NCBI RefSeq assembly: GCF_032854445.1
Contig: NC_088295.1
Coordinates: forward strand, 74,614,028-74,678,027
DNA length: 64,000 nucleotides
From: Liolophura sinensis
Taxonomy: Eukaryota; Mollusca; Polyplacophora; Chitonida; Chitonidae
Direction: 5' to 3'
The translations under genes and the position numbers were made by a program. Below the pieces are notes generated by a model that did no database searches, was not told where the DNA came from, and worked only from the letters and a program-made list of their open reading frames with translations. Shown here one piece after another: positions 63,579-64,000 of this stretch. Position 1 is the first letter of the stretch. Each line of letters begins with the position of its first letter.

Positions 63579-64000
63579 CTAAAGACAATTTTCAGAAGCA
63601 GTAATCCCTACTTTTCTAAGGGAGTACTGGGGAAGTCAACCACAGTACGCATGTTTTGAAATACTCAACACTTAATTTTGGGTCTCCAGCAATACACCTG
63701 GAGAGTATGAAGTGGACTGAGTGAAGGGGGTTGAGAAAATGGAAAGACATACATGTGCATATGCCTATGTATAGACCTACTGGTACAGAGTTTCTTGCAG
63801 TTACATATCGGAGTACATGTCGATTGCCCAGAATTACGACTTGTCATAGCATTCTAGAATAAATTAAATATTTCAGCCCTTCGTCATGAGGAGTGAATTT
63901 GAATGACATTCATAGGCCTACATTTATTTATTACACCTGAACTCATAGGCCTACTGGGTTTATTCCATAACTCACTCACTCACTCACAACTTTACCTTTT
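63579..64000 (-). other. Upstream part of the chimaerin gene; no further exon established
   Basis: The exon at 63470-63578 needs an upstream exon ending in phase 1, which I cannot fix here. At the very edge, minus-strand AAAAG|gtaaag (donor bases 63995-63994) could close an exon that continues outside. The nearby ctcactcactcactcac (63971-63988) may instead be the end of a family-C SINE. Confidence 0.3.

Overview
The window looks like nuclear DNA of a lophotrochozoan animal, most probably a marine mollusc. Genes have many short exons with GT/AG introns, AATAAA-type polyadenylation signals and large AT-rich gene-free gaps. There are many copies of tRNA-derived SINEs whose sequences I associate with molluscan genomes: a gattggtgttttacgccgta tail family and a gagtgagtgagtg...ggtttaacgtc family. 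No species can be fixed from the sequence alone. Layout: (1) 0.3-6.5 kb, + strand: an 11-exon gene for a 311-residue protein I do not recognise, behind a promoter with a perfect RFX X-box and CRE-type sites, which suggests a ciliary or sperm gene. (2) 6.5-21.8 kb: no gene seen; SINEs, minisatellites and simple repeats. (3) 21.8-23.8 kb, - strand: an intronless 368-residue PTB/PID-domain adaptor with a dense cluster of CAGGTA boxes upstream. (4) 23.8-38.6 kb: no gene seen; SINEs, a foldback-like long inverted repeat, a strong hairpin and a minisatellite. (5) 38.6-49.3 kb, + strand: a ten-exon SLC17 (sialin / vesicular glutamate / phosphate family) transporter. (6) 49.3-56.4 kb: repeats, and possibly the 3' UTR of the next gene. 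(7) 56.4-64 kb, - strand: a chimaerin-type SH2-C1-RhoGAP gene whose 5' end lies outside the window. The four genes have no evident shared pathway and look like ordinary independent neighbours. The most unusual thing here is inside the SLC17 gene. Just upstream of exon 2 and again just upstream of exon 8 there is a tandem array of roughly ten copies of that exon's own acceptor junction: polypyrimidine tract, AG, and the first ~40 bases of coding sequence. Period is about 62 bp before exon 2 and about 53-60 bp before exon 8. Many copies keep an AG. In the exon-2 array every retained upstream AG I read leads to a premature stop. Two transporter exons (7 and 8) each also read as one base short, while the other three genes read without any frame break. 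All exon joins were deduced by hand from splice-site consensus, phase and protein family sense, with no transcript evidence.
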